A stretch of DNA of 39,790 nucleotides, taken from Mycobacterium bohemicum DSM 44277 (GTDB taxonomy: Bacteria; Actinomycetota; Actinomycetes; Mycobacteriales; Mycobacteriaceae). Under the pieces are notes generated by a model. The model was not told the origin of the DNA, did no database searches, and saw only the letters and a program-made list of their open reading frames with translations. Both the position numbers and the translations under genes were made by a program. Shown here piece after piece: positions 9,130-17,621 of this stretch (positions are counted from its first letter, which is position 1; every line of letters begins with the position of its first letter). The stretch spans positions 20,670-60,459 of the forward strand of contig NZ_CSTD01000008.1 of the NCBI RefSeq assembly GCF_001053185.1, given 5' to 3'.

Positions 9130-9493
9130 GGGCCAGTTGCTCGGCGCCCAGGACGGCGGGCGTTTGACCGGCGCCGCCGGGGCGGCGGCGGGGTCGCGGG
9201 CTGCGCCGCCTCGGCCGGATGGGCCGGGCGGTCGAACATGGTCACGTCGCCGCGGCCGCTCGAACGGCCGCCCTGCGCGCTGAATACGAGAGGCTCATGA
9301 AACTTCCTGCTTTATTTCCCACCCGCCGCGCGCAGACGGGCGCGAGCGGTCAATGTGGCAATTTCACGAGTATGACAGCCCGGCGCTCGGCTCACCAGAA
9401 TCGTTACTGAGCAGAGACAGCTCTGTGGGGCGGGGGGTGTGCGAGCGCGGGCGCCATGGCAAACACCGCGGCGCGTTTTGCCATGATCGGCAG
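9130..9493. other. Divergent intergenic region between sensor kinase and methyltransferase genes
   Basis: About 364 bases lie between the usable starts of the minus-strand signalling operon and the plus-strand methyltransferase. Bases 9130-9245 probably encode the kinase's cytoplasmic N-terminus on the minus strand, split by a frame change. The rest (9246-9493) shows no convincing gene. It should contain the promoters of both divergent units, but I could not pick out a reliable -10/-35 pair or operator. Confidence 0.5.
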
Positions 9494-9958
9494 ATGTTCC
9501 GGCTGCTGTTCTTTTCCCCGCGCATCCCGCCGAATACCGGCAATGCCATCCGGACCGCGGCGGCCACCGGCTGCGAGCTGCACCTGGTCGAGCCGCTGGG
9601 GTTCGACCTGTCCGAGCCCCAGTTGCGGCGGGCCGGACTCGACTACCACGACCTGGCGTCGGTGACCGTACATGCGTCGCTGCCGGCGGCGTGGCAGGCG
9701 CTGTTGCCGGCGCGGGTGTTCGCGTTCACGGCGCAGGCGTCCAGCCGATTCGCCGACATCGGTTACCGGCCCGGCGACGTGTTGATGTTCGGGCCCGAGC
9801 CCGACGGGTTGGACGCCGAGACCCTGGCCGACCCGAACGTCACCCAGCAGGTGCGCATACCCATGCTGGCGGGCCGGCGGTCGCTGAACCTGTCCAACGC
9901 CGCGGCCATCGCCGTATACGAGGCGTGGCGCCAGCAGGGGTACCCCGGGGCGGTGTGA
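9494..9958 (+). CDS. trmL: SpoU/TrmL-family tRNA 2'-O-methyltransferase (Rv3366-like)
   Basis: This 154-residue protein is a minimal SPOUT-class methyltransferase. Visible family motifs are the N-terminal FxPxIPxNTGNxxRT (here SPRIPPNTGNAIRT), the central MFGPEPDGL and the C-terminal IPML...RSLNLSNAAAIAVYEA knot that binds S-adenosylmethionine. Length and sequence match Rv3366 and TrmL, which methylates the wobble-position ribose of tRNA-Leu in other bacteria; the exact substrate here is inferred. I chose ATG 9494 because it gives the family N-terminus MFRLLFFSP, although the frame stays open further upstream. Its stop directly abuts the stop of the convergent nitroreductase gene. Confidence 0.93.
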   Translation: MFRLLFFSPRIPPNTGNAIRTAAATGCELHLVEPLGFDLSEPQLRRAGLDYHDLASVTVHASLPAAWQALLPARVFAFTAQASSRFADIGYRPGDVLMFGPEPDGLDAETLADPNVTQQVRIPMLAGRRSLNLSNAAAIAVYEAWRQQGYPGAV

Positions 9959-10603
9959 TTACCAGCCGTTCCAGTGCGTGACCTGCTCGGCGGGCAGGCG
10001 CTTGGCCGGCCGGAAGTCGGTGCCCTTGGTGTAGGCGATCGGGAACAGGCCGCCCTGGCTGTACTTCTCGTAAGGAATGCCGAGCACCTCGGCCGCCCGC
10101 TGTTCGCCGTCCCTGAGCAGGTGCAGCGTCGTCCAGCAGGTGCCGAGCCCGCGGGAGCGCAGCGCCAGGCAGAAGCTCCAGACCGCCGGGAACAGCGAGG
10201 CCCAGAAGGACACCCCGCCCAGCGGCGACTTGTCCTCGCGTCCTTCGATGCACGGGATCAGCAGCGCGGGCGCCTCGTGCATGCGCTCGGCGAGGTAGCT
10301 GGCCGAATCCCGCACCTTGCCCATCCGCTCCCCGCGGAGGTCACCCTGGCTGTAGTCGGGTGCGGGCGAGCTGAGGTAGCCGCGGGCGTTGGACCGGTAG
10401 ATCTCGCCGAGCGCCTCGCGCTTGTCGGCGTCCTCGACGAACACCCAGTGCCAGCCCTGCGAATTGGAACCGGTCGGCGCCTGCAGCGCCAGTTCGAGGC
10501 ACTCCGTCAACACGTCACGGCCGACGGGCCTGTCGAAGTCGAGGCGTTTGCGCACCGAGCGGGTGGTGGTCAGGACGTCGTCGACGGACAAGTTGAGGGT
10601 CAT
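9959..10603 (-). CDS. Nitroreductase-family FMN oxidoreductase (Rv3368c-like)
   Basis: The 214-residue protein has the nitroreductase fold signatures: an N-terminal TTRSVRKRLDF phosphate/FMN-binding arginine motif, ALQAPTGSNSQGWHW in the FMN site, a mid segment LPFAVW-like FPAVWSFCLALRSRGLGTCW, and a C-terminal GIPYEKYSQGGLFPIAYTKGTDF. It matches Rv3368c in length. Such flavoproteins reduce nitro, quinone or related electrophiles with NAD(P)H; the natural substrate is unknown. ATG 10603 gives the standard start. The gene is alone on its strand and convergent with the methyltransferase, with no spacer between the stops. Confidence 0.9.
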   Translation of the reverse strand: MTLNLSVDDVLTTTRSVRKRLDFDRPVGRDVLTECLELALQAPTGSNSQGWHWVFVEDADKREALGEIYRSNARGYLSSPAPDYSQGDLRGERMGKVRDSASYLAERMHEAPALLIPCIEGREDKSPLGGVSFWASLFPAVWSFCLALRSRGLGTCWTTLHLLRDGEQRAAEVLGIPYEKYSQGGLFPIAYTKGTDFRPAKRLPAEQVTHWNGW

Positions 10604-10689
10604 GGGGGCAGACTACTCCCGGCACATGAGTGCCGAACTGACACAAGGGGTTTGCGAAAGGCTGACGTGCGCGCGGCCGGGGTCGGCCT

Positions 10690-11028
10690 TCAGGCCGGCG
10701 GCGGCTGATCGGGCGGAATCGCCCCGCCGCAGCCCCCGGGCGGCGGTGGGCCCGGAAGGGGTTCGTCGCCGCCGACGCAGTCGTAATAGAACTGGGGCCC
10801 GACGAGCCAGGTCTTCATCCACTGATGCCAAAACGACCCGTCCGGGTACTTCTCGCCGTCGCACACGGCCAGATTGCCGTAACCCCATCGACCGCCCGGG
10901 CAGTAACCCTTCGTCATGTCCGGCTGGTGCGGATCGGGCGGATCGGCGCCGGCGGCCGCAGGGGGAATCACAAACGCCGCAACACAACCCAATATTGCGG
11001 CGCAATGGCGAGCAAGCCTGAAATTCAT
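10690..11028 (-). CDS. Small exported protein, function unknown
   Basis: This 112-residue protein begins with a classical Sec signal peptide (MNFRLARHC, a hydrophobic core about 9-25, then an Ala-rich cleavage region AAAGA). The mature part starts DPPDPHQPDM and contains GYCPGGRWG, CDGEKYPDGSFWH and a Pro/Gly-rich Cys-containing tail. Four cysteines in the mature part could form two disulfides. This pattern is typical of short conserved mycobacterial secreted proteins of unknown function. A ribosome-binding-like GGGAG lies six bases before ATG 11028. No neighbour suggests a role: dnaE2 ends 219 bases away on the same strand and the nitroreductase is downstream. Confidence 0.8.
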   Translation of the reverse strand: MNFRLARHCAAILGCVAAFVIPPAAAGADPPDPHQPDMTKGYCPGGRWGYGNLAVCDGEKYPDGSFWHQWMKTWLVGPQFYYDCVGGDEPLPGPPPPGGCGGAIPPDQPPPA

Positions 11029-11247
11029 TTCGACTCCCGGGAAAGGTTGAATCGCAGCCGATTCGCGCTTTTCGACAGCTTACGACGCGACGGATTCGCG
11101 GTGTCGACTTTTCCGATTTTGCTGGCGCGAAGAAGCGGCCAGGTCAAGGCCTGATCCGTGCGATGCGCGGTTAGCCTGATCACCACGTCGGCGCGACGTT
11201 TCGGGTTTGTCCGCGACCCGCCGCATTGGCATACCTCGCGCGGGAAT

Positions 11248-14200
11248 TCAGCGGAAGTCGCGGGATTTCGAGCCCACGCTCAGGGAGATACGACCCAACC
11301 GCTCGGCCACGACGGTAATCGCGCCGCTGGCATTCTGCAGCTGCCCGCGGACCAGCAGCGCCGGGGCGCTGTTCGCCAGCTTGCGATGCCGCGCCCACAC
11401 CCCCGGCGTGCACAGCACGTTGACCATCCCGGTCTCGTCCTCCAGGTTGAGGAACGTCACCCCCCGGGCGGTCCCCGGCCGCTGCCGATGGGTCACCGCG
11501 CCCGCGATCAGCACGCGGTCGCCGTCGGGCACTCTCAGCAGCTTCTCGGCGGGCAGCACGCCCAGCGCGTCGAGGTCCTCGCGCAGGAACTGCGTCGGGT
11601 AGCTGTCCGGGGAAACGCCGGTGGCCCACACGTCGGCCGCGGCCAGTTCCAGCTCGCTCATTCCCGGCAGCGCCGGGATGTGCGACCCATCAGCACCGTG
11701 GGCACCCACCCCCGGCAACCGGTCCGGACGTTGCGTGGCGGCCGCCCCGGCCGCCCACAGCCCCTCCCGCCGGGACATGCCGAAGCAACCCAGCGCCCCG
11801 GCCGTCGCCAGCGCCTCGGCCTGCGGCACGGAAAGTTGCACCCGGCCGGTCAGGTCCAGCAGGGAAGTGAAGGGGCCGTTGGTGTTTCGCTCCTCGACCA
11901 GCCGCTCGGCGAGGTCGTCGCCGATGTGGCGGACGGCCCCCAGTCCGAGGCGCACCTCGGTTCCGGCGTGCTCGAGCGTGGCGTGGGCCAGGCTGGCGTT
12001 GACGTCCGGGCCGTGCACCGTCACGCCGTGCCGGCGCGCGTCGGCCACCAGCGACTGCGGCGAGTAGAAACCCATCGGCTGCGCGCGCAGCAGCGCCGCG
12101 CAGAACGCCGCCGGGTGGTGCAGCTTGAACCACGACGAGTAGAACACCAGCGACGCGAAGGACAGCGCGTGGCTCTCCGGGAAGCCGAAATTTGCGAAGG
12201 CCTCCAGCTTTTCGTAGGTCCGGTCGATCACCTCGTCACCGGCGCCGTGCAGCGCGCGCATGCCCTCGTAGAACCGGCCCCGCAGCCCGCGCATGCGCTC
12301 GGTGGAACGCTTGGAACCCATCGCGCGGCGCAGCTGGTCGGCCTCGGCGGCGCTAAAACCGGCGCAGTCGACCGCGAGCTGCATCAGCTGTTCCTGAAAC
12401 AGCGGCACCCCCAGCGTCTTTCGCAGCGCCGGCTCCATGGACGGATGGTCGTAGACCACCGGGTCCAGCCCGTTGCGCCGCCGGATGTAGGGGTGCACCG
12501 ACCCGCCCTGGATGGGCCCGGGGCGGATCAGCGCGACCTCCACCACCAGGTCGTAGAAGATCCGCGGCCTCAGCCGCGGCAGGGTGGCCATCTGCGCGCG
12601 CGACTCCACCTGGAAGACGCCGACGGAGTCCGCGCGGGCCAGCATCTCGTACACCGCCGGTTCGGACAGGTCGAGTTTGGCCAGGTCCACCTCGATGCCC
12701 TTGTGCTCGGCCACCAGGTCGATGGCGTAGTGCAGCGCGCTGAGCATGCCCAGCCCGAGCAGATCGAACTTCACCAAACCGATTGCCGCGCAGTCGTCCT
12801 TGTCCCACTGCAACACGCTGCGGTTCTCCATGCGCGCCCACTCGACCGGGCACACGTCGGCGATCGGGCGGTCGCAGATCACCATTCCCCCGGAATGAAT
12901 GCCCATGTGCCGCGGCAGATTCCGGATCTGGTTGGCCAGCTCGACCACCTGTGGCGGGATGCCCTCGACATCCGGTGAATCCGCGAGCCCGTTCCAGTGG
13001 CCGAGCTGCTTGCTCCACGCGTCCTGCTGGCCCTGGGAGAAGCCCAGGGCGCGCGCCATGTCGCGCACCGCGATTCGCCCCCGGTAGGTGATGACGTTGG
13101 CGACCTGGGCGGCGTAGTCGCGGCCGTAGCGGTCGTAGACGTACTGGATGACCTTTTCGCGCTGGTCGGACTCGATGTCCATGTCGATGTCGGGCGGCCC
13201 GTCGCGGGCGGGCGACAGGAAGCGCTCGAACAACAGCTCGTTGGCCACCGGGTCCACCGCGGTGACACCCAGGGCATAGCAGACCGCGGAGTTGGCCGCC
13301 GATCCCCGGCCCTGACACAGGATGTTGTTCTCCCGGCAGAACCGGGCGATGTCGTGCACCACCAGGAAGTATCCCGGAAATTGCAGCTGGGCAATGACTT
13401 TCAGCTCGTGCTCGATCTGGGCGTACGCCCGCGGCGCGGCATCGGGGAGCCCGTAGCGGTTCCGCGCCCCCGTCATCGTCAGCTGCCGCAGCCAGCTGTC
13501 CTCGGTGTGCCCGTCGGGCACGTCGAACGGCGGCAGCTGCGGCGCGATGAGGGCCAGCCCGAACGCGCACTGCTTGCCGAGCTCGGCGGCGGCGCTCACC
13601 GCCTCGGGACACCACGCGAACATGCGGGCCATCTCCTCGCCGGACCGCAGGTGCGCGCCGCCCAGCGGGGCCAGCCACCCGGCGGCGGCGTCCAGCGACT
13701 GCCGCGCCCGGATGGCGCCCATCGCCATGGCCAGCCGGCCGCGCGACGGGCCCGCGAAATGCGCCCCGGTGGTGGCGACCACGCCGACACCGAAGCGCGG
13801 CGCCAGCGCGGCCAGCGCGGCGTTGCGCTCGTCGTCGAGCGGGTGGCCGTGGTGGGTCAGCTCGATGCTGACCCGCTGGGAGCCGAACCGGTCCACCAGG
13901 TCGGCCAGGGCCCGTTCCGCGGCTTCCGGACCGCCGCCGGAAAGCGCTTGTCGCACATGGCCTTTACGGCAGCCGGTCAGAATGTGCCAGTGCCCGCCGG
14001 CGGCCTGGGTCAGCGCGTCGAAGTCGTAGCGCGGCTTGCCCTTCTCGCCGCCGGCCAGGTGGGCGGCGGCAAGTTGCCGCGACAGCCGCCGGTAGCCTTC
14101 CGGGCCGCGGGCCAGCACCAGCAGGTGCGGGCCGGGCGGATCGGGCACCTCGGTGCGGGCACAGACCCCAATGTCGCCGCCTTCGCGGCTCTGACGCCCC

Positions 14201-14577
14201 AAAGACAGCTCGGCCCCGAACACGGTGCGGATGTCGAGTTCGGCGGCCGCCTCGGCGAACCGCACCGCCCCGTACAGGCCGTCGTGGTCGGTCAGCGCCA
14301 GCGCGCGCAGGCCCAGCCGCGCGGCCTCCTCGACCAGCTCCTCCGGGGTGCCGGCCCCGTCGAGGAAGCTGAACGCCGAATGCGCGTGCAGCTCGGCGTA
14401 GGGAACGAACGAGCGCTCCCGTTTGCCGTCGGCCGGCGGGCGATACGCCGCGCGCCTGGGCGAGCGGGGGGCCTCGTCGGCCGGCGTGGCCGACACCGGC
14501 GCGCCGGCATGGCGCGGCTTGCCGTCGAGCACGCGCTCCATTTCCGCCCAGCTCGGCGGCCCGTTGAACCATCCCAC
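11248..14577 (-). CDS. dnaE2: Error-prone DNA polymerase DnaE2 (C-family, damage-induced)
   Basis: The 1109-residue protein is a DnaE2-type polymerase. It has an N-terminal PHP domain (ELHAHS at 62-67, TDHDG near 96-100), the polymerase palm with PDIDMDIES at 462-470 supplying catalytic aspartates, the fingers, helix-hairpin-helix and a C-terminal OB fold (GVTFLNLEDETGMVNV). It closely follows what I recall of Rv3370c, and the start GTG 14577 (MGWFNGPPSWAEMERVL) matches. DnaE2 performs translesion synthesis and induced mutagenesis with ImuA' and ImuB. A LexA box (14591-14606) sits 13 bases upstream of the start and is identical to the one before imuA'. The gene appears intact. Confidence 0.97.
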   Translation of the reverse strand: MGWFNGPPSWAEMERVLDGKPRHAGAPVSATPADEAPRSPRRAAYRPPADGKRERSFVPYAELHAHSAFSFLDGAGTPEELVEEAARLGLRALALTDHDGLYGAVRFAEAAAELDIRTVFGAELSLGRQSREGGDIGVCARTEVPDPPGPHLLVLARGPEGYRRLSRQLAAAHLAGGEKGKPRYDFDALTQAAGGHWHILTGCRKGHVRQALSGGGPEAAERALADLVDRFGSQRVSIELTHHGHPLDDERNAALAALAPRFGVGVVATTGAHFAGPSRGRLAMAMGAIRARQSLDAAAGWLAPLGGAHLRSGEEMARMFAWCPEAVSAAAELGKQCAFGLALIAPQLPPFDVPDGHTEDSWLRQLTMTGARNRYGLPDAAPRAYAQIEHELKVIAQLQFPGYFLVVHDIARFCRENNILCQGRGSAANSAVCYALGVTAVDPVANELLFERFLSPARDGPPDIDMDIESDQREKVIQYVYDRYGRDYAAQVANVITYRGRIAVRDMARALGFSQGQQDAWSKQLGHWNGLADSPDVEGIPPQVVELANQIRNLPRHMGIHSGGMVICDRPIADVCPVEWARMENRSVLQWDKDDCAAIGLVKFDLLGLGMLSALHYAIDLVAEHKGIEVDLAKLDLSEPAVYEMLARADSVGVFQVESRAQMATLPRLRPRIFYDLVVEVALIRPGPIQGGSVHPYIRRRNGLDPVVYDHPSMEPALRKTLGVPLFQEQLMQLAVDCAGFSAAEADQLRRAMGSKRSTERMRGLRGRFYEGMRALHGAGDEVIDRTYEKLEAFANFGFPESHALSFASLVFYSSWFKLHHPAAFCAALLRAQPMGFYSPQSLVADARRHGVTVHGPDVNASLAHATLEHAGTEVRLGLGAVRHIGDDLAERLVEERNTNGPFTSLLDLTGRVQLSVPQAEALATAGALGCFGMSRREGLWAAGAAATQRPDRLPGVGAHGADGSHIPALPGMSELELAAADVWATGVSPDSYPTQFLREDLDALGVLPAEKLLRVPDGDRVLIAGAVTHRQRPGTARGVTFLNLEDETGMVNVLCTPGVWARHRKLANSAPALLVRGQLQNASGAITVVAERLGRISLSVGSKSRDFR

Positions 14578-14590
14578 GGACGACAGTGTA

Positions 14591-14606
14591 TCGAAAGTAT
14601 GTTCGA
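14591..14606 (-). promoter_or_regulatory. SOS box (LexA operator) of dnaE2
   Basis: Plus-strand sequence TCGAAAGTATGTTCGA differs by one base from the mycobacterial LexA consensus TCGAAC-N4-GTTCGA. It sits 13 bases before the dnaE2 start. The identical 16 bases in the same orientation precede imuA' at 24529-24544. Confidence 0.92.
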
Positions 14607-14664
14607 ATCATTAGGGATGGCACCTGACCTGGCCGCGGGCCGGCGCACCTGAGAAGGTGTGTCC

Positions 14665-15912
14665 ATGCCCGTCACCATCGATGCCCGCCGCCACGACGCG
14701 GTGCTGTTCGACCTCGACGCCGTGGCGGCCGAGGGCAGCCCGTCGGAGTCCGCCCTTGACCTGGTCCGGCAATTGCGGGCCGTCGGGATCGGCACCGGAG
14801 TCTTGTCGGCGGATCCGGAACACCCCGAAGCGCTGGCGTCGGCCGGCGTCGGCGACCTGTTCGCCGCCGTGGTCGTCGGGGATCCGGTCGAGGCGGCCAC
14901 GCGCCTGGCGGTGCGGCCCGGCAGGTGTGTCGTCGTTGCGACCGACGTGTCCGGCGTCCGGGCCGCCCGCGCCGCCGGGTTCGCGTTGGTCGTCGGCGTG
15001 GCAAGGGGCCAAGGCGCGACGGAGCAGCGCGACGCCCTGCGGGCCGCCGGAGCCGACACCGCCGTCGCCGACCTCAGCGACATCGCCGTGCGGACCGGGG
15101 ATCTCAGGATGTCGCAACTGCCCGACGCCCTGGCCGCGCAGGGCCTGGGGGACGGCAGGCCGGCGGTGTTCTACGACTTCGACGGCACGCTGTCGGACAT
15201 CGTGAACGACCCCGACGCGGCGTGCCTGGTCGACGGCGCCGCGGAGGCGTTGCGGCAGTTGGCCGCACGGTGCCCGGTCGCCATCTTGTCCGGCCGCGAC
15301 CTCGCCGACGTGACCGCCCGCATCGGCCTGCCGGGCATCTGGTATGCCGGCAGCCACGGTTTCGAGCTCACGGCGCCCGATGGCACCCACCACCAGAACG
15401 ACGCCGCGGCCGCGGCCATCCCCGTGCTGGAGCGAGCGGCCGCCGAGCTGCGCGACCAACTCGGCTCCATTCCCGGGGTGTTGGTGGAGCACAAGCGCTT
15501 TGGCGTCGCCGTGCACTATCGCAATGCCGCCCGCGACCGGGTGGGCGAGGTGGCGGCGGCGGTGCGCGCGGCGGGCCGGCGCGACGAGCTTCGGGTGACC
15601 ACCGGTCGCGAGGTGATCGAACTGCGCCCGGATATGGACTGGGACAAGGGTAAGACGCTGTGCTGGGTGATGGAACACCTGCGGGAATCCAGCCCCCATG
15701 CCCTGGTGCCGATCTACGTCGGCGACGACATCACCGACGAGGACGCGTTCGACGCGGTGCTGCAGGGCGATGTTCGCGGCGTCCCGATCCTGGTGCGCCA
15801 CGGCGAAGACGGCGACCGCACCACGGCCGCGAAATTCGCCCTGGACAGCCCCGCCCAGGTCAGCGAGTTCACCGGGCGGCTGGCCCGGCAGCTGACTGAC
15901 GACGGCACCTAG
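14665..15912 (+). CDS. otsB2: Trehalose-6-phosphate phosphatase OtsB2
   Basis: The 415-residue protein has two HAD-like parts as in mycobacterial OtsB2 (Rv3372): a degenerate N-terminal HAD-like domain (about 1-150) and a catalytic C-terminal one. The latter has DFDGTLSD (motif I with nucleophile Asp), LSGRD (motif II) and GDDITDEDAF (motif IV), plus the T6PP-typical GSHGFE and EVIELRP segments. It dephosphorylates trehalose-6-phosphate to trehalose, needed for cell-wall trehalose mycolates. I chose ATG 14665 because GAGAAGG at 14651-14657 is seven bases away; GTG 14659 is an alternative but too close to that site. It is divergent from dnaE2 and convergent with htdY. Confidence 0.95.
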   Translation: MPVTIDARRHDAVLFDLDAVAAEGSPSESALDLVRQLRAVGIGTGVLSADPEHPEALASAGVGDLFAAVVVGDPVEAATRLAVRPGRCVVVATDVSGVRAARAAGFALVVGVARGQGATEQRDALRAAGADTAVADLSDIAVRTGDLRMSQLPDALAAQGLGDGRPAVFYDFDGTLSDIVNDPDAACLVDGAAEALRQLAARCPVAILSGRDLADVTARIGLPGIWYAGSHGFELTAPDGTHHQNDAAAAAIPVLERAAAELRDQLGSIPGVLVEHKRFGVAVHYRNAARDRVGEVAAAVRAAGRRDELRVTTGREVIELRPDMDWDKGKTLCWVMEHLRESSPHALVPIYVGDDITDEDAFDAVLQGDVRGVPILVRHGEDGDRTTAAKFALDSPAQVSEFTGRLARQLTDDGT

Positions 15913-15916
15913 CTGG

Positions 15917-16789
15917 TCAGCCCGCCACGTATTCCACCGCGCCGTCGTCCAGCACCACGCGGGCGTCCGAACCCTCGGCGCCACTCGCCTCCGTGCGGAA
16001 CACCGCCTTGCCGGGCTCGGTGCGCCAGATCAGCGTGGTCAGCGTCTCGCCGGGAAACACCGGCGAGCTGAATCGCGCGTCGATCGCGGTGACATTCGCG
16101 GCCACGCCCTTGCCCAGCTCGGCGACCAGCGCCCGGCCCGCCACCCCGTAGCTGCACAGCCCATGCAGGATCGGCTTGGGGAACCCGGCCATCTCGCGGG
16201 CGAACCAGGGGTCGCTGTGCAGCGGGTTGCGGTCACCGGACAGCCGATAGATCAGCGCCTGGTCCTCGCGGGTGGGCAGCGGGATGCGCGCGTCGGGCTC
16301 GCGGTCCGGGAACTCCGGCGCGACCGGCCGCTGCCCCGGCTGTCCCCCGAATCCGCCCTCGCCGCGGATCACCAGCGTGGTGAGCGTCTCGGCGACGAGC
16401 TCCCCCGAATCCGGGTCGGTGCCGCGGCCGCGCAACATCAGGATCGCGTTCTTGCCCTCGCCCTTGTCCTGGATGTCGGCGACCTCGCTGACCACCGACA
16501 GCTTGCCGGCGGGCGGCAGCGGGGCGTGCAGCCGGACCCCCTGCGACCCGTGTAAAAGCATGGCCCAGTTGAACGTTCCCACCTTGCCGGCCGCCCCGAA
16601 CGCCGGGCAGCAGATCACCGCGTAGGTCGGCAGCACCTGCTGCGTGATGCCGTGGCTGTTCTCGGTGGTGAACGACAGGTCGTCGAGCCCGGCGCCGACC
16701 CCGAGCGCGTAGAGCAGCGTCTCCCGGTCCTTCCATTCGAACAGCATCGGCTCCGTCACCGCGCCGACGGCGCTCGGGTCAATGGCCAT
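15917..16789 (-). CDS. htdY: 3-hydroxyacyl-CoA dehydratase (MaoC double hotdog), HtdY-like
   Basis: This 290-residue protein is a double-hotdog (R)-specific enoyl hydratase/dehydratase resembling Rv3389c (HtdY). The C-terminal half carries the hydratase-2 motif YRLSGDRNPLHSDPWFA...FPKPILHGLCSYG (about residues 180-215), with catalytic Asp and His. The N-terminal half is a degenerate hotdog. It hydrates or dehydrates beta-hydroxyacyl-CoA in fatty acid or sterol side-chain metabolism; chain preference is not visible. I chose ATG 16789 (MAIDPSAVG) because an AGGAG lies just upstream; the frame is open for 14 further codons. It is divergent from lpqD. Confidence 0.93.
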   Translation of the reverse strand: MAIDPSAVGAVTEPMLFEWKDRETLLYALGVGAGLDDLSFTTENSHGITQQVLPTYAVICCPAFGAAGKVGTFNWAMLLHGSQGVRLHAPLPPAGKLSVVSEVADIQDKGEGKNAILMLRGRGTDPDSGELVAETLTTLVIRGEGGFGGQPGQRPVAPEFPDREPDARIPLPTREDQALIYRLSGDRNPLHSDPWFAREMAGFPKPILHGLCSYGVAGRALVAELGKGVAANVTAIDARFSSPVFPGETLTTLIWRTEPGKAVFRTEASGAEGSDARVVLDDGAVEYVAG

Positions 16790-16871
16790 GGGGGGCTCCT
16801 TCCAAGCAGTTTTCGAATGCAACCATCGCAAACCCTTCCCACCGAAGCATCACGCAGGGCAGGCTATCGTC

Positions 16872-17570
16872 ATGCGCAAGGGGAGCCTGATCTGGAAAGC
16901 GGCGGCCGTGCTCGCCGCAACGGTAATCGTCGGCGGCTGCGGCGGATCACCGCAGGCTCGCAGCATCACCCTCACGTTCATTCGGCACGCGCAGTCCCAG
17001 TCGAACGCCAGCGGGACCATCGACACCAGCGTTCCCGGGCCCGGCCTGACCCCCGAGGGCGAGTCCCAGGCGCAGCAACTGGCGCACACCCATCACGATT
17101 ACGACGCCGTCTACGCGTCGACCATGGTGCGAGCCCAACAAACCGCCGCCCCGCTGGCCGCCGAACTCGGCAAGCAGGTCGAGGTGCTCCAGGGCCTGCA
17201 GGAGATCGATGCCGGGTGGTATGAGGGCAAACCCGTGACGATGGCCCCGTCGACGTACATGCTCGCGCCCGTGGACTGGCTCAACGGCGATCGACAGGAC
17301 AGCATCCCGGGTTCGGTCAGCGGCAATCAGTTCAACGAGCGCTTCACCGCCGCGGTCGACAAGATCTACAACAGCGGCAACAGCAAGCCCGTGGTGTTCT
17401 CGCACCTGTACTCGATCATGTTCTGGACGCTGATGAACACCAAGAACGCCAAGGACAGCCTGGCGACCAGCCACCCCCTGCCCAACGTCGGCCGCGTCGT
17501 GATCACCGGCAACCCGGTGAACGGGTGGACCCTGGTGGACTGGGACGGCCTCCGCAACTTCTCGAACTGA
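16872..17570 (+). CDS. lpqD: Lipoprotein of the histidine-phosphatase family, LpqD-like
   Basis: This 232-residue protein starts with a lipoprotein signal peptide (MRKGSLIWK, hydrophobic core, lipobox VGGC with Cys at about 23), so it should be lipid-anchored outside the membrane. The mature part is a histidine-phosphatase (phosphoglycerate-mutase-like) domain. It has FIRHAQSQSN for the RHG motif (RHA here), a MVRAQQTA helix supplying an Arg, EIDAGWYEG, and VFSHLYS near the second catalytic His. Gene order beside acrA1 and htdY matches Rv3390 lpqD. The physiological substrate is unknown. The frame is open upstream, but ATG 16872 is the only start that yields the signal peptide. Confidence 0.92.
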   Translation: MRKGSLIWKAAAVLAATVIVGGCGGSPQARSITLTFIRHAQSQSNASGTIDTSVPGPGLTPEGESQAQQLAHTHHDYDAVYASTMVRAQQTAAPLAAELGKQVEVLQGLQEIDAGWYEGKPVTMAPSTYMLAPVDWLNGDRQDSIPGSVSGNQFNERFTAAVDKIYNSGNSKPVVFSHLYSIMFWTLMNTKNAKDSLATSHPLPNVGRVVITGNPVNGWTLVDWDGLRNFSN

Positions 17571-17621
17571 GCCCCGGCCAGGGCGGTTGACCATTTCGCC
17601 CCAAGCCGCCACGATGGCCTG

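Noticed and set aside
7231..9300. 689-codon plus-strand frame opposite the sensor kinase
   Set aside because: It is an antisense shadow; the minus strand carries clear kinase and ATPase motifs.
11158..14652. Two long plus-strand frames opposite dnaE2
   Set aside because: Composition is dominated by Arg, Gly, His and Gln with no domains; dnaE2 fully explains the region.
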